Source of the DNA: DATBLY01 sp963705545
GTDB lineage: Bacteria > Actinomycetota > UBA4738 > HRBIN12
NCBI GenBank assembly: GCA_963705545.1
Contig: CAVPJX010000001.1
Location: forward strand, 1,240,001-1,304,000
Direction of reading: 5' to 3'
DNA: 64,000 nucleotides
The notes beneath the pieces are model-generated. The model was not told where the DNA came from, did not search any database, and worked only from the letters and a program-made list of their open reading frames with translations. Below are positions 34,158-43,300 of the stretch, piece after piece (position 1 is the stretch's first letter; each line of letters begins with the position of its first letter). The position numbers and the translations under genes were made by a program.

Positions 34158-35467
34158 GGGACCGAGCGGATCGCATCCACGGTGCGTTCGACGATCAGGT
34201 CGGCCTCCGCGTCGGTCAGCACGAAGGGCGGACCGAGCATCACGAGGTCGCCGTTCGCCCCGTCCACGTGACCGGTGCTCGCGTACAGCAATAGGCCCCC
34301 CTCGCGCGCGGTCGCGACCACGCGCTCGGTCACGCCGTCCTCCCGAGCGAACGGCTCGGCCGTCCCACGGTCTCGGACCAGCTCGACGCCGATCATGAGG
34401 CCGAGCCCCCGGATGTCGCCGACCGTGGGCACCTCGGAGAGCTCGGCACGCAGCCCGGCTCGGATCCGCTCGCCGAGCTCGGAGCTCCGCTCGACGAGGC
34501 CGTCGTCGGACAGACGGCGCAGGACCGCCCGGCCGACGGCGGCGCCGAGCGCGTTGTGCGACCAGGTGAACCCGTGCACGAACGGCGCCGACGTCACCGT
34601 GTCGAACACCTCGACGCTCGCGGCTGCGAACCCGAACGGCACGTAGCCGCTCGTCGCGCCCTTCCCCGCCGTCAGGATGTCGGGGCGGATCCCCCAATGC
34701 TCCATGCCGAACCATCTGCCGGTGCGGCCGAACCCCGTCATCACCTCGTCCGCGATCAGGAGGATCCCGTGCCGACGGCAGACCTCGGCGATCGCGGGCC
34801 AGTAGTCGTCGGCGGGCACGGCCGCGGCGAGCGTCGCGCCCGCGACCGGCTCCGCGAGGAACGCGGCGATCGTGCCGCCGCCGCCGGCCTGCTGGATCAT
34901 CCGCTCGAGCTCCGCCGCGTGCCACGCGCCGCAGCCCTCGGGGTGCTGCGGGTTCTCGCACCGGTACTCGTACGCGGCCGGGGCATGGAGGAAGCGTCCG
35001 AGCCACGGCGTGTACGGCTTGCGCAGGGGCTCCTTGCCGCTCGCGTCGAGCGCCCCGAGCGTGTTGCCGTGGTAGGAGCTCCGGCGGGCGATCACCGTCG
35101 TGCGCTCGAACTCCCCGCGGGCCAGGTGATACGCGCGGGCCATCTTGATCGCGGTCTCGACGGCCTCGCTGCCACCGGACACGGGGTAGATCCGCGCATC
35201 GTCCATCGGGAGCACCGTCGCGACCTCGTCGGCGTACGCCTCGAGCGCCTCGGTCGTGAACATCGTCCCGTGGACGTACTGGGTCCTCGCGAGCTGGTCG
35301 GTCGCCGCCTCGATCAGGGATCGGTCCCCGTGTCCGACGTTCGACACGATCGCCCCGCCGGCGCCGTCCAGGTAGCGCTTCCCGTCGGCGTCGACGATCC
35401 ACGCGCCCTCCGCCGACACGGCGACCGGGAGCGACCGGCCGACGACGCGCGGGAAGACGTGGCTCAG
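34154..35467 (-). CDS. Class III (PLP) aminotransferase, 5' end irregular
   Basis: This protein of about 437 residues belongs to the ornithine/GABA aminotransferase fold type. SGGSEAVETAIKMARAYH, RRSSYHGNTLGAL, LIADEVMTGFGRTG and the PLP-lysine motif TAGKGATSGYVPFG are present. The frame has no ATG, GTG or TTG at its N-terminus. The natural ATG at 35493 is one base out of frame (it meets TGA after nine codons). The coordinates start at an in-frame CTG, 35467. Either a CTG start or a 1-nt indel at the CCC run near 35467-35469 explains this. Confidence 0.75.
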   Translation of the reverse strand: MSHVFPRVVGRSLPVAVSAEGAWIVDADGKRYLDGAGGAIVSNVGHGDRSLIEAATDQLARTQYVHGTMFTTEALEAYADEVATVLPMDDARIYPVSGGSEAVETAIKMARAYHLARGEFERTTVIARRSSYHGNTLGALDASGKEPLRKPYTPWLGRFLHAPAAYEYRCENPQHPEGCGAWHAAELERMIQQAGGGGTIAAFLAEPVAGATLAAAVPADDYWPAIAEVCRRHGILLIADEVMTGFGRTGRWFGMEHWGIRPDILTAGKGATSGYVPFGFAAASVEVFDTVTSAPFVHGFTWSHNALGAAVGRAVLRRLSDDGLVERSSELGERIRAGLRAELSEVPTVGDIRGLGLMIGVELVRDRGTAEPFAREDGVTERVVATAREGGLLLYASTGHVDGANGDLVMLGPPFVLTDAEADLIVERTVDAIRSVP

Positions 35468-35510
35468 GGCAGCCGTCCCGGTTGTTCGCGCATCGCGGAC
35501 ACGGTAGCGC

Positions 35511-36290
35511 CTACCCGGTGTGCACGCCGAGCGGGTCGAGCTCCTCGCGGAGCAGGCGGAGCTCCTCATCGCTCGGCGGCGTGGTCTCCCCCAGGTCGTC
35601 CGCCACCTTCGGCTCCCACCCGGTGTTGGCGCGCACGTCGTCGATCGTGACGCTCGGGTGCAGCGTCAGCAGGGTCATCTCGCCCGTCGCCGCATCGAAC
35701 CCGTAGGTGCCGAGATCGGTGACCACCGACGTCGGGCCGCTCCCGGACCATCCGCGGGCCCGGTCGTGTTCGGGGTCGCCCGAATGGCCCGGCGAGGTCC
35801 GGAAGTCGAGGCGATCCACGAACGACCGCGGCGCCTGGCGCATGATCACGAGGATCTGCCGGGCGTGGATCGCGATCTCGCACGCGCCGCCCGAACCCGG
35901 CAGGCGGACCTTCGGCGCGGCGTAGTCGCCGATCACGGTGGTGTTCAGGTTGCCGAACCGGTCGATCTGAGCGCCGCCCAGGAACGCGACGTCGATCAGC
36001 CCCGCTTGCAGGTAGAACGCGAAGAGCTCGAACATCGAGGTGATCGCGGTCGATCCGGTCGCGAGCGTCGGATCGCCGATCGAGAGCGGGAGCCGCTCGG
36101 GACGCGCCCCGAAGACCCCCGACTCGTAGACGAGCTGAAGCTCCGGGGCCACGGTGCGCTGCGCCAGGTTGCAGACGATGTTCGGCAGACCCACCCCGAC
36201 GAAGCAGTTGTGCACGCCGCGGAGCAGCCGGGCGCTCGCCGCGATCATGATCTCGTTCTTCGAATAGCCGGCGGGGTTGCGCTCGCTCAC
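35511..36290 (-). CDS. CoA-transferase subunit B (glutaconate/3-oxoacid CoA-transferase family)
   Basis: This 259-residue subunit of a class I CoA-transferase has NCFVGVGLPNIVCNLAQRT, the YESGVFGARPERLPLSIGDP block and FLGGAQIDRFGNLNTTVIGDY. It overlaps subunit A by 4 nt. The E-S-G motif at the predicted active-site position (YESG) supports catalysis. The specific acid pair cannot be told. Confidence 0.88.
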   Translation of the reverse strand: MSERNPAGYSKNEIMIAASARLLRGVHNCFVGVGLPNIVCNLAQRTVAPELQLVYESGVFGARPERLPLSIGDPTLATGSTAITSMFELFAFYLQAGLIDVAFLGGAQIDRFGNLNTTVIGDYAAPKVRLPGSGGACEIAIHARQILVIMRQAPRSFVDRLDFRTSPGHSGDPEHDRARGWSGSGPTSVVTDLGTYGFDAATGEMTLLTLHPSVTIDDVRANTGWEPKVADDLGETTPPSDEELRLLREELDPLGVHTG

Positions 36291-37210
36291 GCGTACCGTC
36301 CGTAGTCGACCTCGCCGGACAACGCGGGCTCGGGGCGCAGGCCGTCCCAGTGGGCGGCGCCCCACTTCTCGACGTAGTCGGCGTGCGTCTGCAGCCCGAA
36401 CACCCATTCGTCGAGCCACGCATCGAGCGCCTCCGGGTCACGGGAGATCCGATCCCAGGCGACGTAGAACGCGTTGTCACGATCGTAGTAGCCCTGGGCG
36501 AACGACGGGTGGCACGCGAACGGCTGCTCGACCACGGCGTCGACGACCACGCCGGGGATCACCGTGCGGTTCGGGTCGCGACGGATCACCGCTTCTTCGA
36601 CCAGCTCCTCCACGACCACGATCACGCGTTCGGCCGCGAACGCCGCCTCCTTCTGGCAGCCGAGCAGCCCCCAGATCTGCGCGTTGCCCTCCGCGTCGGC
36701 ACGCTGCGCGTGGACGATCGTGACGTCCGGGCACAGCGGCGGCACCACGAAGACCTCGTCGCCGTCGTCGTAGGGCGAGCGCATCGGCCGGATCTTCGGG
36801 TTCACCGACGGGATGTCGCTCTCGTAGTAGGAACGGATCGGGAAGAACGGTAGGTTCGCCGCCCCGGCCAAGTAGCGGCAGACCATGCCGAAGTGCGAGT
36901 ACTCCTCGATCTCGAGCGGCGCCGGGTCCGCGTCCTCGATCCGGCGACGGACCGCGTGCAGGGACCCGACGCCCGGGTTCCCGAGCCAGCTGAAGATCAG
37001 CTTCGTGGCCACCCCCGCCCCGATCATCTGGTCGTAGATCACGTCCGGGGTCATGCGCGCGAGCGTGAGCTTGCGCTTGCGCTGGCGGATGATCTCGTGC
37101 CCCGCCGCGAAGCAGATCAGGTGGGTGAAGCCCTCGATCGCGACCGTGTCGCCGTCCCGTACCAGCTCCGCGACCGCGTCGTGCATCGACGCGACCTTCG
37201 AGGTCGTCAC
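36287..37210 (-). CDS. CoA-transferase subunit A (glutaconate/3-oxoacid CoA-transferase family)
   Basis: This 307-residue subunit shows the start pattern AVAELVRDGDTVAIEGFTHL, the conserved SWLGNPGVGSLHAVRR block and a HAQRADAEGNAQIWGLLG motif typical of CoA-transferase alpha subunits. GTG 37210 overlaps the VOC gene stop (GTGA). Steroid-ring IpdA proteins are distant relatives but lack this N-terminal pattern. Confidence 0.87.
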   Translation of the reverse strand: MTTSKVASMHDAVAELVRDGDTVAIEGFTHLICFAAGHEIIRQRKRKLTLARMTPDVIYDQMIGAGVATKLIFSWLGNPGVGSLHAVRRRIEDADPAPLEIEEYSHFGMVCRYLAGAANLPFFPIRSYYESDIPSVNPKIRPMRSPYDDGDEVFVVPPLCPDVTIVHAQRADAEGNAQIWGLLGCQKEAAFAAERVIVVVEELVEEAVIRRDPNRTVIPGVVVDAVVEQPFACHPSFAQGYYDRDNAFYVAWDRISRDPEALDAWLDEWVFGLQTHADYVEKWGAAHWDGLRPEPALSGEVDYGRYA

Positions 37211-37593
37211 GCGGGCTCCCCCAGCGGGGTCCATCCGTCCGCCGGCCCGCGGAGCACGCAGAACTCGTTCCCCTCCGGATCCTGCATCACGGTCCAGAAG
37301 CTGCCGCCCTCGTCGACGCGAACGACGACCGTCGCGCCGAGCCCGACGAGCCGCTCGACCTCGTCGGCCATCGCCACGCCGGGTCGCAGGTCGAGATGGA
37401 TCCGGTCCTTCACCACCTTGGGCTCGGGGACGGGCTGGAAGAAGATCCCGCGGACGCCGGCGGTCGGATCGTCGATCCAGGACCCCTCCGGGTCCAGGTC
37501 CGAGGCCTCGAACCCCAGCGCCGCGGCCCAGAAGGTCGCCAGGCGCACCGGGTCGGCGCAGTCGATCGTGAGCGAGTCGAACCCGAGCGTCAT
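37207..37593 (-). CDS. VOC family (glyoxalase-like) protein
   Basis: This 128-residue protein of the vicinal oxygen chelate fold has two beta-alpha-beta-beta-beta modules: SLTIDCADPVRLATFWAAALGFE and RIHLDLRP, with a late DPEGNEFCVL motif. It overlaps the CoA-transferase A gene and starts 16 nt after the aminotransferase stop. The substrate is unknown. Confidence 0.82.
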   Translation of the reverse strand: MTLGFDSLTIDCADPVRLATFWAAALGFEASDLDPEGSWIDDPTAGVRGIFFQPVPEPKVVKDRIHLDLRPGVAMADEVERLVGLGATVVVRVDEGGSFWTVMQDPEGNEFCVLRGPADGWTPLGEPA

Positions 37594-37609
37594 CGCGACA
37601 GGCGGCCCT

Positions 37610-38962
37610 CTACGATCCCGCGTCCCCGACCTCGTCGAGGGCCTCCTCGAACACGTCCAGCGCGGTCCGCGCCTGGTCCTCGCGGAACACGAGCGGAGGC
37701 GACATCCGGATCGTGCTCTCGCCGCACCCCAGCGCGAGCAGGCCCTTGCGGAACGCGGCCCGCTCCACCGCGATCATCGCGTCGTGGTCGGGCAGCTCGA
37801 CGCCGATCATCAAGGCGAGCCCCCGGATCTCGCGGATCCGGTCGTTCCGCTCCTGCAGGTCCCGCAGGCCGTTCAGGAGCACGTCACCCACCTTCGAGGC
37901 GTTCTCGAGCAGATCTTCGTCGCGGATCACGTCGATCGTGGCGAGCGCGGCCGCGCACGACACGGGGTTCCCGCCGTAGGTGGATCCGTGCGTCCCGATC
38001 GTCCACGTCATCTTCTCGTCCTTCGCGATCATGGCGCCGAGCGGCATCCCGCTCGCGATGCCCTTGCCCGCCAGCAGGATGTCGGGCTCGACCCCCATGT
38101 GCTCGACCGCCCAGAGCTTCCCCGTGCGTCCCATGCCGCACTGGACCTCGTCGCAGACGAGGAAGATCCCGTGGCGGTCGCAGAGCTCGCGGAGCGCCAT
38201 CAGCCAACCGTCGGGCGGCACGATGTACCCGCCCTCGCCCAGGATCGGCTCGACGACGATCGCGGCCACCTCGAGCGGCGACACCATCTTGCGGAACAGG
38301 AAGTGCTCGATGTAGTCGATCGTGGGGAACCCATCCTCGGCGGAACCGGGCGCCATCTGCATGTCGCGGCCATCGCCGTAGTACGCGTGCAGCACGCCGG
38401 GCAGCAGCGGCCCGAACCCCGCGCGGTAGCCCGCCTTCGACGCGGTGAGCGACACGCTCCCGTAGGACCGGCCGTGGAACGAGTTGTAGAACGCGAGGAT
38501 GTACTGCCGTCCGGTCGCCCACCGCGCGAGCTTCATCCCGGCCTCGACCGCCTCGGTCCCGGAGTTGGTGAGGAACGTGCGGACGGGGCCGGACATCGGC
38601 GCGATCTCGTCGAGCCGCTCCGCCACCTCCGAGTAGATCGGCAGGAAGAAGTCGCTCGCCGAGTAGTGGATCAGCTCGGCCGCCTGCGCCTGGATCGCCT
38701 CGACGACCTTCGGGTGGCAGTGTCCCGTCGATGCGACGGCGATCCCGGCGTTCAGGTCGAGGAACCGGTTGCCGTCGACGTCCTCCACCACCGATCCCGC
38801 GCCTCGAGCGGGAACGAATTCGTACACGCGAGGCAGTGAAGGACTGGTCACCCGCGCGTCGCGTTCCAGGACCGTCCGGGCGTTCGGCCCGGGGACCTCG
38901 GTGATCAGGCTCGGGGCCTCGGCGGTCGCCAGGCCTTCGATCTCGATGTCCTCGAGGCTCAC
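37610..38962 (-). CDS. Class III (PLP) aminotransferase, acetylornithine/4-aminobutyrate type
   Basis: This 450-residue PLP enzyme has LDLNAGIAVASTGHCHPKVV, LTNSGTEAVEAGMKLARW, FHGRSYGSVSLTAS, LVCDEVQCGMGRTGK and LLAGKGIASGMPLGAM with the lysine. It is coupled to the aldehyde dehydrogenase gene by a 4-nt overlap (GTG 38962). The pair aminotransferase plus dehydrogenase suits stepwise oxidation of an omega-amino compound such as GABA, but substrate specificity is not certain. Confidence 0.9.
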   Translation of the reverse strand: MSLEDIEIEGLATAEAPSLITEVPGPNARTVLERDARVTSPSLPRVYEFVPARGAGSVVEDVDGNRFLDLNAGIAVASTGHCHPKVVEAIQAQAAELIHYSASDFFLPIYSEVAERLDEIAPMSGPVRTFLTNSGTEAVEAGMKLARWATGRQYILAFYNSFHGRSYGSVSLTASKAGYRAGFGPLLPGVLHAYYGDGRDMQMAPGSAEDGFPTIDYIEHFLFRKMVSPLEVAAIVVEPILGEGGYIVPPDGWLMALRELCDRHGIFLVCDEVQCGMGRTGKLWAVEHMGVEPDILLAGKGIASGMPLGAMIAKDEKMTWTIGTHGSTYGGNPVSCAAALATIDVIRDEDLLENASKVGDVLLNGLRDLQERNDRIREIRGLALMIGVELPDHDAMIAVERAAFRKGLLALGCGESTIRMSPPLVFREDQARTALDVFEEALDEVGDAGS

Positions 38963-40524
38963 TCCGAGATCACCGTCCGCGACTGCTCCCGCAGGTACTG
39001 GGTGACGTAGTACGGACCGCCCCCGGCCTTGCCCGTGGTTCCGGAGCCCTTCCAGCCACCGAACGGCTGCACGCCGGGCCAGGCCCCCGTGGTGGCCCCG
39101 GCCCGACGGTTCACGTACACCACGCCCGCCTGGATCCGGTCGAGCCACTCGTCGACCTCGGCCCGGTCCTGGCTGAAGAACCCGGCCGTCAGCCCGTACT
39201 CGGTCGCGTTGGCCCGCTCGATCGCATCGTCGAGCTCGTCGAACGGCGCGACCGTCACGAACGGGACGAAGAGCTCCTTCTTCCAGAGCCAGCTGTCGTC
39301 CGGCACCTCGGCGATCGTCGGCTGCACGAAGAGCCCGCGCCCGAGGTCGCCCTCGGTGATCCGTTCCCCACCCGTGACGAGCGTGCCGTTCTTGCTCGCC
39401 TCGGCCGCGGCCTCCTCGAACGTGTCGAGCGCGGCCTCGTTGATGATCGGTCCGAGGTAGACGTCGCGCTGCAGCGGGTCGCCGACCTTGATCTTCTCCG
39501 TCTTCTCCTTGAGCAGGCCGAGGAAATCGTCGTAGACCTCGCGCTCGACGAACACCCGTGAGCACGCGGAGCACTTCTGCCCGCCGAACCCGAACGCCGA
39601 ACGCAGCACGCCGTCGGTCGCGACGTCGAGATCGGCGTTCTTCGTGACGATCGCCGGGTTCTTCCCGCCCATCTCGCAGATCACGGGCTTCGGGACCTGC
39701 GTAGCGAACTCCTTGTAGATCGTCATGCCGACCTGGTACGAGCCGGTGAACGTGATCCCGCCGACGTCGGGGTGCTTCCACAGGGCCTCGCCAGCCACGG
39801 CGCCGCGGCCGCTCACCAGGTGGAACGCGCCGGCGGGCACGCCGCCGTCGCGGTAGCACTCGTAGAGCTTGTAGCCGAGCAGCGCCCCCTGGTTCGAGGG
39901 CTTGAGGACCACGCAGTTGCCGGCGACCAGCGCGCCGGAGGACGGGCCGCCCGACAGCGCCATCGGGAAGTTGAACGGGCTGATCACGGCCCACACCCCG
40001 TAGGGCCGCATCACGTCGTAGTAGTCGCCGGGCGCCCCGAGACCGCTCATCGGCGTGCGGAAGCCCTCGTGCTTGTCCATCTCGTCGCAGTTCCAGCGGA
40101 TCAGCTCGGCGGTCTCCTGGACGTCGCCGAGGGCCTCCAGGCGGCTCTTCCCGACCTCGTAGGCCATCAGCGCCGCGAGGTCGAACAGCCGCTCCTCCAT
40201 GACGTCGGCCACGGTGCGGAGGATGCGGACGCGCTCCTGCCACCCCATCCGGTCCCACTCGAGCGAGAACGCCTTGGCCGCCGCGACCGCGTCCTCGACG
40301 TCCTCGGGCGTGGCCTGGGAGAACCGCCCGATCACGACGTCGTGGTCGATCGGCGACGGCTCGGCGTAGACGTCCTCGCGCCAACGCTCCTCGCCGTTGA
40401 CGACGACCGGGTAGGCCTTGCCGAGCTCCTCCTTCATCCGCTCGGCCGCCTCGTCGTAGGCCTGCTGGAGCTCCTCGTTGTCGGCGGAAAGGGTCGCGTA
40501 GGTGATGCGGAACTTCGTCGCCAT
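38959..40524 (-). CDS. Aldehyde dehydrogenase, P5C-dehydrogenase (RocA) type
   Basis: This 521-residue NAD(P)-dependent dehydrogenase has the RocA-like N-terminus, YGVWAVISPFNFPMAL, ITFTGSYQVG, the glutamate motif ICEMGGKNPAI and the catalytic cysteine in FGGQKCSACSR. ATG 40524 follows AGGGAGATGG. It is the first gene of the minus-strand operon and is divergent from an FAH-family gene. Oxidation of glutamate semialdehyde or a related semialdehyde is likely. Confidence 0.9.
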   Translation of the reverse strand: MATKFRITYATLSADNEELQQAYDEAAERMKEELGKAYPVVVNGEERWREDVYAEPSPIDHDVVIGRFSQATPEDVEDAVAAAKAFSLEWDRMGWQERVRILRTVADVMEERLFDLAALMAYEVGKSRLEALGDVQETAELIRWNCDEMDKHEGFRTPMSGLGAPGDYYDVMRPYGVWAVISPFNFPMALSGGPSSGALVAGNCVVLKPSNQGALLGYKLYECYRDGGVPAGAFHLVSGRGAVAGEALWKHPDVGGITFTGSYQVGMTIYKEFATQVPKPVICEMGGKNPAIVTKNADLDVATDGVLRSAFGFGGQKCSACSRVFVEREVYDDFLGLLKEKTEKIKVGDPLQRDVYLGPIINEAALDTFEEAAAEASKNGTLVTGGERITEGDLGRGLFVQPTIAEVPDDSWLWKKELFVPFVTVAPFDELDDAIERANATEYGLTAGFFSQDRAEVDEWLDRIQAGVVYVNRRAGATTGAWPGVQPFGGWKGSGTTGKAGGGPYYVTQYLREQSRTVISE

Positions 40525-40683
40525 GGGACGCCATCTCCCTTCGGATGCGCGGTGCGAACCGCAGGTCGTAGCGTTCGCCATCGTAGCCGAGGCCCCTCGG
40601 CGACGGCCATCCGAGCCTGACCGCGGGTTCGGGACGCAAACCCCGGAAATCGCAGGTGGCGGGGCGTATGCTTCGGCTCCCTG

Positions 40684-41469
40684 ATGAGGCTCGTGACCTA
40701 CGACCGGAGGGGGCACCGGCGACTGGGAGCGATCCTCGGGGGTGAGGTCGTCGACCTGCCCGACGCGGTCGGGCACCCGGCGTTCCCCACCACCTTGGAG
40801 ACCCTGGTAGCGAGCAGCGGCGGGACCGTGATGGACGCCGCCCGTGCCGCCCTCGACCGCGACGACGCGATGGACCACGTCGCGAAGGACGCCGAGCTGC
40901 TGACGCCGCTGTTCCCCCGGTCGCTCCTCGCGCCCGACTCCCTCGAGGTCGAACGGTCGCTCGTGGGACCGGAGCAGGTCGTGCCGTGGCCGGCGGGGGC
41001 GGCGTGGCTCGACTACGAGCCGAAGGTGGCAGCCGTCCTCGGCCTGGAGGCGAGCCGGATCTCCGCGGACGAGGCGGCCCCCCACGTGTTCGGGTACACG
41101 CTCGTCAACGACTGGGCCGCGCACAGGGAGAACGGCGACCCGATGCCGACCGCGGAGGGCCTGCCGATCGCGATCGGCCCGTGCGTGGTCACGGCGGACG
41201 AGCTCGACCCGCAGGCGATGTTCCTGCACGCGAAGGTGGACCGCCGCGACCTGGTGAAGGGGAACCTGAACGGCGCGGCGCGGAGCCTGTTCGCCCTGAT
41301 CGGCGCGGCGTCCCAGGAGGCCGTCCTGGAGCGCGGCGACGCCTTCGCCCTGGCACCGTTCGGCGCCGACGACGCGGACCCGGCCCGGCGGCTCTGGCCG
41401 GGTGCGCTGATCGAGCTCTCGGCGGAAGGGATCGGGACCCTCCGCAACCGCCTGTCACCTCGTCCGTGA
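40684..41469 (+). CDS. Fumarylacetoacetate hydrolase (FAH) family protein
   Basis: This 261-residue protein has the FAH pattern: metal-binding glutamate in LDYEPKVAAVLG, the HVFGYTLVNDWAA block and a final AEGIGTLRNRL. It starts 159 nt from the divergent ALDH gene. Members cleave or decarboxylate acyl-pyruvates; the substrate is unknown. Confidence 0.85.
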   Translation: MRLVTYDRRGHRRLGAILGGEVVDLPDAVGHPAFPTTLETLVASSGGTVMDAARAALDRDDAMDHVAKDAELLTPLFPRSLLAPDSLEVERSLVGPEQVVPWPAGAAWLDYEPKVAAVLGLEASRISADEAAPHVFGYTLVNDWAAHRENGDPMPTAEGLPIAIGPCVVTADELDPQAMFLHAKVDRRDLVKGNLNGAARSLFALIGAASQEAVLERGDAFALAPFGADDADPARRLWPGALIELSAEGIGTLRNRLSPRP

Positions 41470-41521
41470 ACCGATCCCGGCCCCTGGCGGTGGAGCGGAT
41501 CGCGGCCGGCGGCCGCCGCGA

Positions 41522-41644
41522 CTAGCGCTTCTTCGCGGCCTTGCGGGCGGCGCCGCGCTCGGCGGCCTGCTTCGCCTCCCGCTCCTTCTTCCTGCGCTCG
41601 CGGTCGTGCGCCCAGCGCACCTTCGGTCGGTCGCCTCGGCCCAT
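41522..41644 (-). CDS. Small basic protein (40 residues) coupled to proC
   Basis: A 40-residue lysine/arginine-rich protein (MGRGDRPKVRWAHDRERRKK followed by EREAKQ and ending AARKAAKKR) starts at ATG 41644, overlapping the proC stop (ATGA). No family is recognised. Translational coupling supports it. Confidence 0.6.
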   Translation of the reverse strand: MGRGDRPKVRWAHDRERRKKEREAKQAAERGAARKAAKKR

Positions 41645-42477
41645 CAGGGGTCCTCCTCTTCGTCGCCGCCCTTGGCGAGCTCCAGGCTCCGCTTCCGGGC
41701 GGCATCGATCGCGTTCAGGAACGCGGCCCGCACCCCCGCCTCCTCGAGGTGACGGATCGCCTCGATCGTCGTGCCGCCGGGCGACGTCACCATCTCCCGC
41801 AGCTCGACCGGGTGCCGACCGGTATCGCGCAGCATCTTCGCCGAGCCGAGCATCGTCTGGATGATCAGCTCGGTCGCGACGTCGCGCGAGAGCCCTAGGA
41901 GGATACAGGCCTCGATCATCGCCTCGGCCAGCAGGAAGAAGTAGGCGGGGCCGGATCCGCTGGTGGCCGTGACGGCGTCCAGGTGCGTCTCCTTCAGGCG
42001 CAGGACCTTGCCCACGTACCCGAGGAGCTCCTCGGCGGTCTGCAGGTGCGCGTCCGTCGCGTGCGAGCCCGCGGAGATCACCGACATCGCCTCGTCGACC
42101 ATGACGGGCACGTTCGACATCACGCGGACGACGGGGACGTCGTCGGGGAGGTGCTTCTCGACGAAAGACGTGCGGATCCCGGCCGCGAACGTGATCACCA
42201 GGTCGTCCGGCGCGACGGCTCCCCGCGCCTGCTCGATCAAGACCTCCATATCCTGCGGCTTCGCCATCAGGACGATCACGTCGGAGCCGCGGACGGCCTC
42301 GGCGTTGTCGAGCGTCGCCTCGATCCCGTACTTGCCGGCCAGCTCGCGGGCGCGCTCCTCGCGGCGACAGGTCACGGTGATCTCGTCCGCCGTCCGCCCG
42401 CCGGACCGGATCAGGCCCGAGATCAGCGCCTCGGCCATCCGGCCGCCACCCAGGAACGCCACGTGTCGATCGCTCAT
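41644..42477 (-). CDS. proC: Pyrroline-5-carboxylate reductase
   Basis: This 277-residue enzyme makes proline from P5C with NAD(P)H. It has the Rossmann motif VAFLGGGRMAEALISGLI, VLMAKPQDM, the VMSNVPVMVDEAM block, and the C-terminal ATSGSGPAYFFLLAEAM and VTSPGGTTIEAI. ATG 42477 fits the family start, seven codons after an alternative. Together with the RocA-like ALDH it suggests local glutamate-proline traffic. Confidence 0.95.
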   Translation of the reverse strand: MSDRHVAFLGGGRMAEALISGLIRSGGRTADEITVTCRREERARELAGKYGIEATLDNAEAVRGSDVIVLMAKPQDMEVLIEQARGAVAPDDLVITFAAGIRTSFVEKHLPDDVPVVRVMSNVPVMVDEAMSVISAGSHATDAHLQTAEELLGYVGKVLRLKETHLDAVTATSGSGPAYFFLLAEAMIEACILLGLSRDVATELIIQTMLGSAKMLRDTGRHPVELREMVTSPGGTTIEAIRHLEEAGVRAAFLNAIDAARKRSLELAKGGDEEEDP

Positions 42478-42519
42478 CGGCTCGACACGGTAGCGCACGA
42501 CCAGGGCGGATGGCCTCCG

Positions 42520-43203
42520 CTACGGCCGGGCCGCGATGCCGTCGCGCAGGACCTCGACGAACTCCCGGATCCGGATCGAGCGGCGCTCGGGCCGGCGGTG
42601 GATCAGCCCGGGGTCGAGCTCCTCCGACACGAGGGCGTCCTGGAAGCGCTCGGCGAGCCAGTCGAGGGCCGCCGCCATCATCTCCGGGTCCACGTCGTCG
42701 CGGAGCTCCCCGCGGCCGACGCCGAACTCGACGAACTCGAGCGTCCCGTACGGATCCTCGCTGCGCATGAACCGGTCGATCGGCCGGCGGAGTTCCAGGC
42801 CGGCGTCGTGCCGGCCGATCATCGCCATCCGGTTCGGGACCCAGTCCTCCTGCACCGACTCCTCGGTCCGCTCGAGCCACCAGTCGAACGTGGTCCAGAA
42901 CCCCTGCGCCACGACCTCGGGGGGCGCGTCGAGCCACGCCGGGAGCATCGAGACCGCCCGGCGGTAGGCGGCGAAGAACAACCCCTCCTTGGTCTCGAAG
43001 TCGAGGAAGACGGTCCCCTTCGCGACGCCGACCTCGGTGGCGATGTCCTCGACCCGGCCGGCACGGTAGCCGCGCTCCGCGAAGTGACGCATCGCCACGT
43101 CGATCGTCCGCTCGCGCCGGGCCTCGATCGCGGGCGCTCGGCGCGAGCCGGCCGGGCGACGGAGGGCGGGGTCGTGCGCCGGGTCCGAGGCCGGGTCGGT
43201 CAT
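42520..43203 (-). CDS. TetR family transcriptional regulator
   Basis: This 227-residue regulator has an N-terminal TetR HTH (AMRHFAERGYRAGRVEDIATEVGVAKGTVFLDFETKEGLF) and a helical ligand domain. It is the gene upstream of proC on the same strand (42-nt gap). Its targets are not known; proC-adjacent or the catabolic operon are candidates. Confidence 0.9.
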   Translation of the reverse strand: MTDPASDPAHDPALRRPAGSRRAPAIEARRERTIDVAMRHFAERGYRAGRVEDIATEVGVAKGTVFLDFETKEGLFFAAYRRAVSMLPAWLDAPPEVVAQGFWTTFDWWLERTEESVQEDWVPNRMAMIGRHDAGLELRRPIDRFMRSEDPYGTLEFVEFGVGRGELRDDVDPEMMAAALDWLAERFQDALVSEELDPGLIHRRPERRSIRIREFVEVLRDGIAARP

Positions 43204-43300
43204 CGCGGCTCAGGATAGGCCCACAACGACAGAACCCGAGGGACCTCCGGCTCGCCGGGAACCGAAGCTCCCAACCACCGTCAGCCCCTCGGGCTCTGAT

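Noticed and set aside
36287..37210. IpdA/IpdB steroid-ring hydrolase assignment for the CoA-transferase pair
   Set aside because: The alpha subunit's N-terminal pattern differs from IpdA, and no other steroid gene is present.
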